This document shows positions 46,889-55,994 of a stretch of DNA of 64,000 nt, in pieces (within the stretch, counting starts at the first letter, position 1; every line of letters starts with the position of its first letter). The stretch covers positions 620,001 through 684,000 of the forward strand of contig NZ_CADIJM010000001.1 of NCBI RefSeq assembly GCF_902859585.1, given 5' to 3'. A model generated the notes under the pieces. That model had not been told where the DNA came from, did no database searches, and saw only the letters and a program-made list of their open reading frames with translations. The position numbers and the translations under genes are program-made. This DNA is from Achromobacter animicus (GTDB lineage: Bacteria; Pseudomonadota; Gammaproteobacteria; Burkholderiales; Burkholderiaceae_B).

Positions 46889-47871
46889 AGATAGCTCTAA
46901 TTGCCGACGCTCTGACCAGTTGCTGCTTTAACGAACGCTATCGTATCTCACCCATTACCCCATGGAACTATCGCTGGATGCTGCGTTACGGAAAGCCAGA
47001 CATTCTCTTCGTTGAGTCTGCATGGCAAGGTAAGCGGGATCGGTGGAAGTATAAGATTGCCTCATATCCCGATCATCCAAAACGAAGCAACGCGGCATTG
47101 CGTAAGGTCGTGGCCTATGCCCGTGACCTGGGTATTCCTACTGTATTCTGGAACAAAGAGGATGCGGTCCACTTCGACCGTTTCATCGACAGTGCGTGCC
47201 TGTTCGACCATATTTTCACCGTCGACGAGAACTGTATACCCCTTTACATCGCAGCAACCAAGGGCCGGGCCACCGTAGCAACCTTGCCGTTTGCTGTAGA
47301 ACGAAAACTTCATTACTTTCGAGGCTTTGACTTCCGGATCCGCGGTGCCAATTTCGTGGGTAGCTACAGTCGTCACATTCATACTCGACGGCGTGCGTGG
47401 CAAGAAATGATGTTTACTGCATGCAGAGAATCTGGCATGCCGCTCACAGTATATGACCGAAACTCTGATCGTCATTCCACGAATTATCGCTACCCCGCCC
47501 ATCCCGGATTAATCGTCAGCCCAGCTGTTCCTTACACTGCTACAGCAGAGATATACCGCCAGCATTTCATCTCACTAAACGTCAACACCGTCGAAGACTC
47601 TCCAACTATGTACTCCCGCCGCCTCGTCGAGATTCTCGCATGCGGGGGCATCGCGATAACCAATCCCAGTTTGGCCGTAAGCAAATATTTCCACGACTTT
47701 TGCCATATCGTTCAGGACATCGATGACTGTCAGGAAATTATTAAACGTCTTCTTCAGTATGGGCCTAGCAAGAGAGATAAAGAGCGTGCGAGAGCCGGTG
47801 CAGAAGAAGTCGAAAAACGACACTCGTGGGATGTGCGCTTCGAAACTATTAAAACCACGGTCGGCCTTTGA
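46885..47871 (+). CDS. CgeB-like glycosyltransferase
   Basis: 328 residues, two Rossmann-like halves. The C-terminal half has the CgeB/Glyco_trans_1-type motif VNTVEDSPTMYSRRLVEILACGGIAITN. The N-terminal half has IPTVFWNKEDAVHFDRF and DHIFTVDENC, as in capsule and spore-coat glycosyltransferases. Overlaps kpsS by four bases (ATGA). Probably one of the polymer-forming enzymes. Confidence 0.82.
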   Translation: MKIALIADALTSCCFNERYRISPITPWNYRWMLRYGKPDILFVESAWQGKRDRWKYKIASYPDHPKRSNAALRKVVAYARDLGIPTVFWNKEDAVHFDRFIDSACLFDHIFTVDENCIPLYIAATKGRATVATLPFAVERKLHYFRGFDFRIRGANFVGSYSRHIHTRRRAWQEMMFTACRESGMPLTVYDRNSDRHSTNYRYPAHPGLIVSPAVPYTATAEIYRQHFISLNVNTVEDSPTMYSRRLVEILACGGIAITNPSLAVSKYFHDFCHIVQDIDDCQEIIKRLLQYGPSKRDKERARAGAEEVEKRHSWDVRFETIKTTVGL

Positions 47872-48412
47872 ACAGATCAAATTGCCATTCAACATCAATA
47901 ATTTGTTTTTGGCCAATCAAGAGGAATGCGACTTCAACCTTGGATATTACTTTGAGAATTCAAAATATGTACAAGATCTCGTGACTGAAGTGGAGTCCGC
48001 CTTTGGCGAAGCCATTGCGCAGACCCCGCCCCAAGTGGACAAGTTCGCACATAAAAACCACACTTGCGCCATCATAGAACTTGCCAGTCAGATCGATCCA
48101 ACTTATGCAAGGCAAAAGCTATGGCATAAGAGATATCGCAATTCCTTCCTCAATCTCGTGCGTATCATTGAGCCATTTCGCTACTACGACTACCCGGATC
48201 ACTCAAAATTCTGGCTGCGCGCATTTGAGGAGGACCAATACTCTTCCGGAATCACCATCGAGGAACAGCAGCGAGAAAAACTCATTCTCCTCGATCGTTG
48301 CGCGCAGGCCAATGTCGAAGTTAGTTACGCATATGAATTTACTGGAGTCAATACCGGGAGGGTTGTTTCGTATAGGTACGGTGATGCGGGTAAACAAATG
48401 GAATGCCTTTAA
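47831..48412 (+). CDS. Hypothetical protein at the end of the capsule unit
   Basis: About 193 residues from ATG 47831 (the frame is open to an ATG at 47723). It overlaps the previous gene by 41 bp or more in another frame. I recognise no family. The sequence is soluble-looking, rich in Asn, Tyr and charged residues, with segments FNLGYYFENSKYVQDLV and FRYYDYPDHSKFWLRAFEED. Low GC like its neighbours. A broken or diverged capsule-modification gene is possible; the following 300 bp hold no clear continuation. Confidence 0.5.
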   Translation: MCASKLLKPRSAFEQIKLPFNINNLFLANQEECDFNLGYYFENSKYVQDLVTEVESAFGEAIAQTPPQVDKFAHKNHTCAIIELASQIDPTYARQKLWHKRYRNSFLNLVRIIEPFRYYDYPDHSKFWLRAFEEDQYSSGITIEEQQREKLILLDRCAQANVEVSYAYEFTGVNTGRVVSYRYGDAGKQMECL

Positions 48413-48732
48413 AGACATCCCTGGAATACGGTTTAACACCGCGTGAAAGCCGACCTGAGGACGCTGCTAACGGCCAGGATCGTTTTAAACAAACGATTTA
48501 CCTTGTAGGCAGCACACAATTTTTAATAATTGATTCATCCGCACTCTTACAAAGTGGTGACAACCTAGAGCGAACCCCGCTTAGCATGCACACTACCTAA
48601 GCCACTTGAGCATCAGCATACGAAGTAAAAGAAGCTCGCCGGTATTCTGAGTGGTGAAGCTTAACCGCCCACTTGCGACACGGCGAGCCCGCTGATCATA
48701 AACCAATTCCCCGCAAAACCACGATGCGCAAA
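48413..48732. other. Junction between the two convergent capsule units
   Basis: 320 bp with no gene I would defend; a 65-codon frame at 48403-48600 has no recognisable content. It carries an extended imperfect hairpin at 48634-48688. Confidence 0.5.
48634..48688. terminator. Extended hairpin, possible bidirectional terminator
   Basis: Concentric inverted repeats: outer GCTCGCCG (48634-48641) with CGGCGAGC (48681-48688), inner AGTGG (48650-48654) with CCACT (48669-48673), around an AAGCTT centre. No T-run, so it is not a textbook terminator, but it sits exactly between converging operons. Confidence 0.4.
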
Positions 48733-51324
48733 TCAAAGGCTATCAATAATAGCTAGGTACCGGAGGGTTGTTTCCTTATTGGGAGGGGAGTGTCCCAACA
48801 CATGATCCTCATACAGCAGTACATTAAGAGATTTCACCTCGCTCCGTTTCGCACTCTCTATATCAACCACATAATAGTCATTTTTATTGAGCTGCTTCAG
48901 AAACAACTTTAGATGAAGCTCGTAGTGTCGTTCATCCATAGTATTCTGAATTATGAAAATCCGACCGCTTCGATGCGCCGAGGGCACCTCAACCACAATC
49001 CGATCTCGATAGCGTGTCGCGCTTTCGGCCAGCGAGTGGCTCGGATAACACGCAAGCATCATGCGCTCATAATGGCTTTGCACATAATTAAACAAGAAGA
49101 TTTGGGGATTTATAGCGACGAACCGCGCATCCGGAAATCTGCTCGCCAGCTTGAGCGCGACAAATCCTCCAGCTGAAGAGCCTAGGACAGTCATCCGTGA
49201 GGGGTCAAATCTGTTCTCTTTGAGCAACGAATCTATCAGTTCAGCAAGCAGATCTATCGCAAAGGCATTTTCATTTCCCTGAAACCAACCAATAGAAATA
49301 TCATTCTCGTACAAAATTGTGGGGTCAGAAAATGAAATGACATTAGTGCCAAGCTCCTTCGCCCAACTATGGCGCTGAAAATCAACTAGGCCCTTTTCAC
49401 GATTTATCGCCCCCGGTAGCAGCACGGTAAGATCATGCGCTCGTGAGATATTGGCGTAAAAGTGAAACTTCAGCCCATTTCTTTCAATGGTGTAAGTTGC
49501 CGGCCCTACTTTTAGCTCGAATGAATCCTCATCAAGTGTGAAATGTGGGACCCCCTTGAGCATCCTCGATGCAGCTTTCTTATCGTCCGGTATTGAGCGA
49601 TCATCAACGCCTCGAGAGACGAAAGTTTCCAAGTCATTTGTGCCGGCGTCCAAGCCCTCTGAACATACATCGGCAGAAAACGAAAAACCATTGGATACAA
49701 AATCTTGGACCTCAATGTGCTCCTTTTCGCCCAGTGCCAGTGTCGTAACGATCGAACGTTGTTTATCAACTGCGGAAAATCCGATTGCCCACGCGGAATC
49801 AAACTTATAATCTTTCTCCGACACAAAGCCGTTGATTCCGACGTCGTCACCGTGATACCCACTCACCTCTAAATCGTTGTCTAGGCATTGAATTATCACA
49901 GATCGATTTTTATCGGCCGCGACAACTTTATTTCCCGAGATCGACCTTACGTCAAAGCCCGCCGCTAGATGGAACCACTGCGTAAATTTTCTGGCGCGTT
50001 GAAATGCGAGATCGTCGTAAACAGCAACCCACCGCCCGGGACAAAAGTAGACCTGCCGACGATGCTTGATTGCCGGGTACTCGAGGGATGCAGAAAGACA
50101 ATACACATTTTTGGCCACTTTCTTGATATCCCGTACTGCCGATCCATACGGTTTTATCTTGATTATGTCAAAGTTTTCTATTTCAACAGAATTATGCGCT
50201 CTAGCGCTCAAGAAGTAATTTCTGTACTTGTCGCTCTTATATCCATATTTCCCACCGTCACAAACTATACGATCGCCGCGATCGAACCAGTCGAACGACA
50301 TGCAGTCACGATGCTTATGCGACTTCGAGTGATAGGCCGCCGTCAAAAACAACATGGATGCGACGTCGGACTTTTCCTTCCATGGGGAACGAACGACCGC
50401 GTAGCCACTGTCATGGAAATCGCTGATCACGACCTCGTCATTGTGGCTATCGTGCGGCTCCAATAAGAACGTTGCCGTTTGCTGGGGGGTGAGGATTGAG
50501 TCACCAACACAAATCGGTCGCGTAAGCGGGTCTACTAGCCAGCGTTTCCGTTCCAACGCCTTCGAAATCCGAGCTGAAATAATTTCGCTATCTTTATACC
50601 AACCTGCCTGGATAACCGCTTCAAAAGTCGAGCAAACATAAAAATGGTAATGGGGAGAATGCTCCAAATGGATTCCATTTTCGCCGAACTGACTTCGGAC
50701 CAATTCCTCCATTTTTCGAATGCCATAAGACAAGATCTCGTCTTTTCTGTCGACCTTGTCAAGCAGTTGAACCAACGCGACCAATCCCTGAACCTGAAAA
50801 ATCCCATGGTTGTTAAGACTAAAGATTTTTTCCTGACTCAGGTGGCGAAGGTGCTTTTGACCAACTATTTGAAGAAAATCTAGATCCGCTTCGGGCAAGG
50901 ATATCTTGTAAAACGAAATCCTATCAATAAAAAAAGCAATAACGAGAGCCCGAAATCCGACGGACATGTCATACCACGCATAACTGTCTGGCATTCTGCT
51001 TGTCTTTATATCCTCGGGATCCTCCCCATATACAGAATACCAATCACGCGAGAGCTCAAAAAAAACTCGAACCAACTCTTCTTTATCGCCAAATTGATCG
51101 AACATATTCATCACGGCGTGAAAGTAGGTCCAGCCCTGAAGTTGCATCCTCCAGTTTCTATCCTCTAAACGATCCGACGCTTCCCAATCAACGGGGCAAT
51201 TCAAGAAGAAAGGGTCGCAATCGTTCCGCGGCTTGAAAAGTTTTCGTCTTACTATAAGCTCGGCATTATCATCGTAAGTGCCATAGGGAAAAATTCTGTG
51301 CAAGAACGAGGCGAGCGGTATCAT
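48733..51324 (-). CDS. Heparinase II/III-family lyase fused to an alpha/beta-hydrolase
   Basis: 863 residues. Residues 1-600 read as a heparinase II/III lyase: a helical (alpha/alpha toroid) part with SLNNHGIFQVQG (about 169-180) and EHSPHYHF (221-228), then the beta part with YHSKSHKHRDCMSFDWFDRG and CDGGKYGYKS. Residues about 630-863 form an alpha/beta-hydrolase with nucleophile Ser717 in GSSAGG and His841/His845 near the end. The lyase half would cleave uronic-acid polysaccharide by elimination; the hydrolase half could remove acyl groups. No signal peptide is seen, so it would act in the cytoplasm unless exported otherwise. Last gene of the leftward unit. Confidence 0.78.
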   Translation of the reverse strand: MIPLASFLHRIFPYGTYDDNAELIVRRKLFKPRNDCDPFFLNCPVDWEASDRLEDRNWRMQLQGWTYFHAVMNMFDQFGDKEELVRVFFELSRDWYSVYGEDPEDIKTSRMPDSYAWYDMSVGFRALVIAFFIDRISFYKISLPEADLDFLQIVGQKHLRHLSQEKIFSLNNHGIFQVQGLVALVQLLDKVDRKDEILSYGIRKMEELVRSQFGENGIHLEHSPHYHFYVCSTFEAVIQAGWYKDSEIISARISKALERKRWLVDPLTRPICVGDSILTPQQTATFLLEPHDSHNDEVVISDFHDSGYAVVRSPWKEKSDVASMLFLTAAYHSKSHKHRDCMSFDWFDRGDRIVCDGGKYGYKSDKYRNYFLSARAHNSVEIENFDIIKIKPYGSAVRDIKKVAKNVYCLSASLEYPAIKHRRQVYFCPGRWVAVYDDLAFQRARKFTQWFHLAAGFDVRSISGNKVVAADKNRSVIIQCLDNDLEVSGYHGDDVGINGFVSEKDYKFDSAWAIGFSAVDKQRSIVTTLALGEKEHIEVQDFVSNGFSFSADVCSEGLDAGTNDLETFVSRGVDDRSIPDDKKAASRMLKGVPHFTLDEDSFELKVGPATYTIERNGLKFHFYANISRAHDLTVLLPGAINREKGLVDFQRHSWAKELGTNVISFSDPTILYENDISIGWFQGNENAFAIDLLAELIDSLLKENRFDPSRMTVLGSSAGGFVALKLASRFPDARFVAINPQIFLFNYVQSHYERMMLACYPSHSLAESATRYRDRIVVEVPSAHRSGRIFIIQNTMDERHYELHLKLFLKQLNKNDYYVVDIESAKRSEVKSLNVLLYEDHVLGHSPPNKETTLRYLAIIDSL

Positions 51325-51345
51325 GCGTTATTAACCCCTGTGACA

Positions 51346-53499
51346 TTATTTATTGCAAAGCGCATTATATATTGAATTTACGATACGAGCAGAATTACTC
51401 CAATCCCTGTGCTTTATAACCCAGGCACGGCCGGCGTCTCCAAGGCTGGATCTCAACGTTTGATCATTTATCAAAAGCTTCAGTTTATCTGCAAGATCTT
51501 CGTAACTGCCCTTTTGAAAAACCAACCCGTTTGAGCCGTGTTCAATAATTTCGGTCAATGCTGCGCAACTCGAAACCAGCACTGCCTTACCGCAAGCCAG
51601 CGCTTCAAATGGTTTAAGTGGCGAGACGATCTCGCACACTTGAAACGGTTCTCGGGGAAAAGGAGTTATATCAACGAGTGAATAATATCTATTTACCAGG
51701 GCATGCGGCACGCGCCCCGTAAATATGACGTTTCGCGTTATGCCGAGTGAACCCGCCAAGTCTTTCAAGCCTTGTAACACGGCACCGTCGCCTACGATCA
51801 GAATTTTGAAATGGTCCATTCCGTCGTCTAATAGCTTTCTGCCAGCGCGCAGAAGGTCATACAACCCTTCGTAATTCACGACGGAACCTATGTATCCGAT
51901 CACGACTTCCGCGGGAGCGATATTGAGCTGTGCGACAAGTTCTTCGTCCCTTTTACTCGAAGGAGTGAATAGCTCCACATGCACGCAATTTGGGACCACA
52001 GAGATCTTTTCACGGTCGACGCCTCGCTCGACCATTACATCTTTTAGAGCTTCAGTAATCGTTATGACATGATCGGCCTGACGGCACGCCTCAGCCTCCA
52101 TTTTTGCCATGAAGTTGCAGTAATCGGAGTGCTCCCAGTTACGTTGGCGCGACATTCGCGTAACTTCCCAAAGCCCACGAACTTCATAAACAGACGGTAC
52201 ACCCAATCGACGAGCGGCAACGCTGGCCGCGAGCCCATTTGGATAGTTCGACGCCGCGTGAATAAGGCGAACCCGCTGCTCACGGCCGCGCTGTTCCAGT
52301 TCTTTGGCGAATACTTCGACATATTCCTCCAGAGTCAAGCTGCTCTTTCGAATCGACTGATCCGCGCGATAATATTCCACGCCATCCACAGAATCGATCC
52401 GAGGAATAACCGAAGGAAGTGACTGGCTTATATACTTTTTGTGATCGGAGGGGTAACCAGGCCGAGAGAACCCCGCTGGATCAAACTCACCTAAATTCCT
52501 TATGCCGGTCAATAAACCATGCGTGCGGGTCGCATAGCCCCCGGAGTTGTATGGCAAGGAGTTATGTAGAAGATAAAAAACCCGAGAACCGGGTTTGTAG
52601 TCGCAGTTCTCCCCAACGACCGGCATCTCGAAGCCATGTTCAAAATTGCGAATGTCTGCGACAACTCTCCGGGATGTATGCTTCCATCCAAAAGGTGGAT
52701 CTTCGCTCACCTCGTCAATAAAATCTCGAAGCAGGTATAGACATCCTTGCTCCACCAGCATCGCACGCACTTTGTTCGCCAGCTCGAAGTCGGGCATCAA
52801 TCGATAAGAACACCAACCAATCATGGGTGCGATGGGCGCGTTGATTTCCGCGTAGTGCCCGAATGCCGTGCACAAAAGTAAATATTGTTGAATTGGAGAG
52901 CACTTGCCATACTCCTCGCTAAGGAGATTTTGCACCTCGTGCAAAGAAAAGTCGCCCGCCGTGCGATTGGGGCTACGCGCAACCAAGACGTCGATTCTTT
53001 CGACGAGATTTGCAGCTTCGGCTATCGAAATGTCCGAGACACGTTCGATCGTTGCGCCTGCAAGCAGAATAGCATTCGCGCCGCCTTTCGCATGAATCTC
53101 TAGCTTTAATGCCCGAGTCTCAGACGGGACCGGAAGGAAAAAATGAAATCGCTGACCGAGTGCAGTGCCAGGAAGATACTTGTACTTTCCGTATTTAGCC
53201 GAATTGGAAAACCCTGTAAGAGTTTCCCCCGATACAATCTTCTTCCTATTGCTATCGAACATATTGACTGCAAGAATCGCGGCTCTTGCGACGTCATTTT
53301 CCTGCGTTAAGATCCTACCGGAAATTATAAAGCCTTCGTTTGGATCGGTTCGCTCCATATTGAAGACAATTTTTCTGTTGTTCAAGATGCGATCGGCTGC
53401 GTTTAACCGCACAATCGATATGCGCCTGCGTCTCGATAGCAAAAAAGCGCGAATGGTTTTTTTTAATTTTTTGATCAAGAACACGACGAACTCCTGCAT
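51346..53499 (-). CDS. GT4 glycosyltransferase with large N-terminal extension
   Basis: 717 residues. The C-terminal 400 are a GT4 glycosyltransferase: YLLHNSLPYNSGGYATRTHG, IGYIGSVVNYEGLYDLL, ILIVGDGAVLQGL, and the EX7E-type CEIVSPLKPFEALACGKAVL. The first 300 residues begin with a basic stretch (KKLKKTIRAFLLSRRRR) and a beta-rich segment about 50-160 that I cannot assign. The ATG at 53499 has only GAAGG against it; a GTG at 53484 has AGGAG at a better distance. A terminator-like hairpin sits just upstream at 53512-53535. Confidence 0.85.
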   Translation of the reverse strand: MQEFVVFLIKKLKKTIRAFLLSRRRRISIVRLNAADRILNNRKIVFNMERTDPNEGFIISGRILTQENDVARAAILAVNMFDSNRKKIVSGETLTGFSNSAKYGKYKYLPGTALGQRFHFFLPVPSETRALKLEIHAKGGANAILLAGATIERVSDISIAEAANLVERIDVLVARSPNRTAGDFSLHEVQNLLSEEYGKCSPIQQYLLLCTAFGHYAEINAPIAPMIGWCSYRLMPDFELANKVRAMLVEQGCLYLLRDFIDEVSEDPPFGWKHTSRRVVADIRNFEHGFEMPVVGENCDYKPGSRVFYLLHNSLPYNSGGYATRTHGLLTGIRNLGEFDPAGFSRPGYPSDHKKYISQSLPSVIPRIDSVDGVEYYRADQSIRKSSLTLEEYVEVFAKELEQRGREQRVRLIHAASNYPNGLAASVAARRLGVPSVYEVRGLWEVTRMSRQRNWEHSDYCNFMAKMEAEACRQADHVITITEALKDVMVERGVDREKISVVPNCVHVELFTPSSKRDEELVAQLNIAPAEVVIGYIGSVVNYEGLYDLLRAGRKLLDDGMDHFKILIVGDGAVLQGLKDLAGSLGITRNVIFTGRVPHALVNRYYSLVDITPFPREPFQVCEIVSPLKPFEALACGKAVLVSSCAALTEIIEHGSNGLVFQKGSYEDLADKLKLLINDQTLRSSLGDAGRAWVIKHRDWSNSARIVNSIYNALCNK

Positions 53500-53507
53500 C
53501 CTTCAAA

Positions 53508-53535
53508 ATTAAAATAGGGGGTTACCCCCCTATTT
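53508..53535 (-). terminator. Terminator-like hairpin inside the capsule operon
   Basis: A 10-bp perfect stem (aaataggggg / ccccctattt, 53512-53521 and 53526-53535) with a 4-nt loop is followed on the minus strand by the T-rich TTTTAATTTTG. It lies between wecC and the glycosyltransferase gene, 12 nt before the latter's ATG, so it should reduce transcription of the last two genes. Confidence 0.7.
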
Positions 53536-53557
53536 CGGCTCTTTGTAATCAGCTAAC

Positions 53558-54835
53558 TTAGCTTAGCCAAATACCCTTGGTATCGACGAGAATTTGGTCA
53601 TCTCTAAAGTCGGGCTTAAACTCCAAGAATTCGGAGTGGTCGACCAGCATCACAAGAACATCACACTCTTCGCATGCCGTACGAACGTCATGCAGTTTCA
53701 CTCCCAAATCCTTCAACCGACTTGGAAGTTCGGTGATATTTGGCTCGACCGCTGTAACTTGTCCACGGTATTCTTTGGCGAGCGTAATAACGATATCCAG
53801 CGACGGACTCTCCCTCAAGTCGTCAATATTGGGCTTGAACGCTAAGCCAAAGAACCCGATCTTAACTGCGGTTTGTTCAATACTGTGTCGGGAGGCGAAG
53901 CCTCGCACTGCCTCAACAACTTTGTTTTCCACCCAGCGCGGCTTGGCATTATTGGTCTCTCGAGCTTGTCGAATCAATTTTGCCGCTTCAGGCGCACTAT
54001 GTACGATGAACCAGGGATCGACGGCAATACAATGTCCGCCCACCCCAGGGCCAGGCTGCAAAATGTTAACGCGAGGGTGATGATTTGCGAGCCTGATCAA
54101 TTCCCAAACGTTAATATCGAGACGATCACAAATGAACGACAATTCATTTGCAAATGCAATGTTCGCATCGCGGAAAGCGTTTTCAGTGAGCTTGCTCATC
54201 TCAGCTGTTCTCGCGTCGGTAACCAACAATTCGCCAGCCACGAAAACCCGATATACTTCAACTGCCCGTTGACTGCAGGCCGCGGTCATCCCACCAATAA
54301 TGCGATCATTTTGCACGAGCTCTCGTACCACATGTCCGGGCAAAACACGTTCAGGGCAGTAAGCAACATTCACATCAGGATTGGCGACGCTGGAAGTCGG
54401 GAACCGAAGATCAGGGCGCGCTTCAGCCAGCCATCCGATCATTTGCTCAGTGGTTCCGACCGGAGACGTTGACTCTAGAATTATGACGTCACCTTTCTTG
54501 AGAACCGGTGCAATCGACATAGTCGCGGCCCTGATGTAGCTCAGGTCCGGCTCATAATCTTTTTTGAATGGAGTCGGCACCGCGATCACGAACGCGTCCG
54601 CGGGCTCCGGGATGGTGGTCGCTCGAAGGTATCCCTCCGTGACCGCAGCATGGACAAGAAGGTCAAGCTCCGGCTCGACGATGTGAATCTTCCCGCTGTT
54701 GATCGTGTCAATCGCGTCTTGGTTCACATCGATGCCGACAACCTTCACCTTGCGTGAAGCAAACATTGCGGCGGCGGGTAGACCAATATAGCCAAGGCCA
54801 ACTACCGAAACAGATTTTACATTAGAAGATTGCAT
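53558..54835 (-). CDS. wecC: UDP-N-acetyl-D-mannosamine dehydrogenase
   Basis: A 425-residue NAD-dependent nucleotide-sugar dehydrogenase making UDP-ManNAcA. N-terminal Rossmann motif VVGLGYIGLPAAAMFA; PTPFKKDYEPDLSY as in WecC; catalytic cysteine in GPGVGGHCIAVDPWF; lysine/asparagine site KLTENAFRDANIAFANE. 7 nt downstream of wecB. The PTPF and DPWF forms favour WecC over UDP-glucose or UDP-GlcNAc dehydrogenases. Confidence 0.9.
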   Translation of the reverse strand: MQSSNVKSVSVVGLGYIGLPAAAMFASRKVKVVGIDVNQDAIDTINSGKIHIVEPELDLLVHAAVTEGYLRATTIPEPADAFVIAVPTPFKKDYEPDLSYIRAATMSIAPVLKKGDVIILESTSPVGTTEQMIGWLAEARPDLRFPTSSVANPDVNVAYCPERVLPGHVVRELVQNDRIIGGMTAACSQRAVEVYRVFVAGELLVTDARTAEMSKLTENAFRDANIAFANELSFICDRLDINVWELIRLANHHPRVNILQPGPGVGGHCIAVDPWFIVHSAPEAAKLIRQARETNNAKPRWVENKVVEAVRGFASRHSIEQTAVKIGFFGLAFKPNIDDLRESPSLDIVITLAKEYRGQVTAVEPNITELPSRLKDLGVKLHDVRTACEECDVLVMLVDHSEFLEFKPDFRDDQILVDTKGIWLS

Positions 54836-54842
54836 AAAACGC

Positions 54843-55967
54843 CTATTTCCAATTTTTCAAAACGCTAATTATTTTTTCGCAGGCGTTGCCGTCGCCGTAA
54901 GGATTATGAGCGTCGCTCATCAATGAATATTCCGTTTCGTCTTCTAGAAGCAGCTTCGCCTGTTTGACTATTTCTTCTCTCTCAGTTCCGACTAGACGGA
55001 CTGTTCCGGCTTCAACCCCTTCAGGTCGCTCCGTGGTATTCCGCATTACGAGTACTGGCTTTCCAAGAGAAGGAGCTTCTTCCTGAATGCCACCGGAATC
55101 GGTCATAATCAGATAGGCCCGACTCATTAGATAGACAAAAGGTACATATTCAAGAGGTTCTATCAGGTGAACGTTCGACAACCCGCTAAGTAAGCGATTT
55201 ACCGGCTCGCGAACGTTTGGGTTCATGTGCACAGGATAGACAAAATCGACGTTTGGATACTTAGCTGCCAACTCAGCAATTGCGCCGCATATGTCGTCAA
55301 ATCCACGGCCAAAGTTTTCCCGTCGATGCCCAGTAATCAGCACTAACCGAGACTCGTCCCTGAGAAAGGAAAACTGCCTCCGGGTAAGTGCTTGTAAGGA
55401 TGCATCGCTTTCGAGCTTGCGATTAACCCATAACAACGCGTCAATTACAGTATTCCCGGTGACGTGGATGGCGGATTGCGCGACTCCTTCTGAGAGCAGA
55501 TTAGCTTTCGCACCCACGGTTGGGCAGAAATGTAGGCTCGCAAGCACGCCTGTCAGCTTCCTATTCGCCTCTTCTGGCCAAGGTGATTGCAGATCTCCGG
55601 TGCGCAGTCCCGCCTCCACGTGAGCCACGGGCACTTTGCTGTAGAACGCAGCCAGACTTGCACAAAGAGTTGTTGAAGTGTCCCCGTGGACCAGGATCAA
55701 ATCAGGCTTGTACTCGTCCATCACTGGCGAAAGAGTCGTGAGGATATTTGCTGTTATGTCTGCCAAAGTCTGGCCGGGCTTCATGACATTTAAATCGAAG
55801 TCTGGCGCGATACCGAAAAGGCTGAGGACTTGATCAAGCATTTGACGATGCTGAGCAGTAACGCAGACCTTATTTTCAAAGCCCTTCTCTCGTTCAAGCA
55901 ACTTGACCAGGGGAGCCATTTTTATGGCCTCGGGCCTAGTCCCAAATACAGTCAACAACTTCACCAA
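54843..55967 (-). CDS. wecB: UDP-N-acetylglucosamine 2-epimerase
   Basis: A 374-residue non-hydrolysing epimerase converting UDP-GlcNAc to UDP-ManNAc. Landmarks: [81 protein letters not shown]. Works with the following wecC to supply UDP-ManNAcA. Confidence 0.95.
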   Translation of the reverse strand: MVKLLTVFGTRPEAIKMAPLVKLLEREKGFENKVCVTAQHRQMLDQVLSLFGIAPDFDLNVMKPGQTLADITANILTTLSPVMDEYKPDLILVHGDTSTTLCASLAAFYSKVPVAHVEAGLRTGDLQSPWPEEANRKLTGVLASLHFCPTVGAKANLLSEGVAQSAIHVTGNTVIDALLWVNRKLESDASLQALTRRQFSFLRDESRLVLITGHRRENFGRGFDDICGAIAELAAKYPNVDFVYPVHMNPNVREPVNRLLSGLSNVHLIEPLEYVPFVYLMSRAYLIMTDSGGIQEEAPSLGKPVLVMRNTTERPEGVEAGTVRLVGTEREEIVKQAKLLLEDETEYSLMSDAHNPYGDGNACEKIISVLKNWK

Positions 55968-55994
55968 GAACCTCCCTCAGTATCTGCAAAAATG

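Noticed and set aside
48403-48600. A 65-codon frame after the unknown capsule gene
   Set aside because: No ribosome site, no recognisable motif, and overlapping frame; could be chance or a relic, so it was not called.
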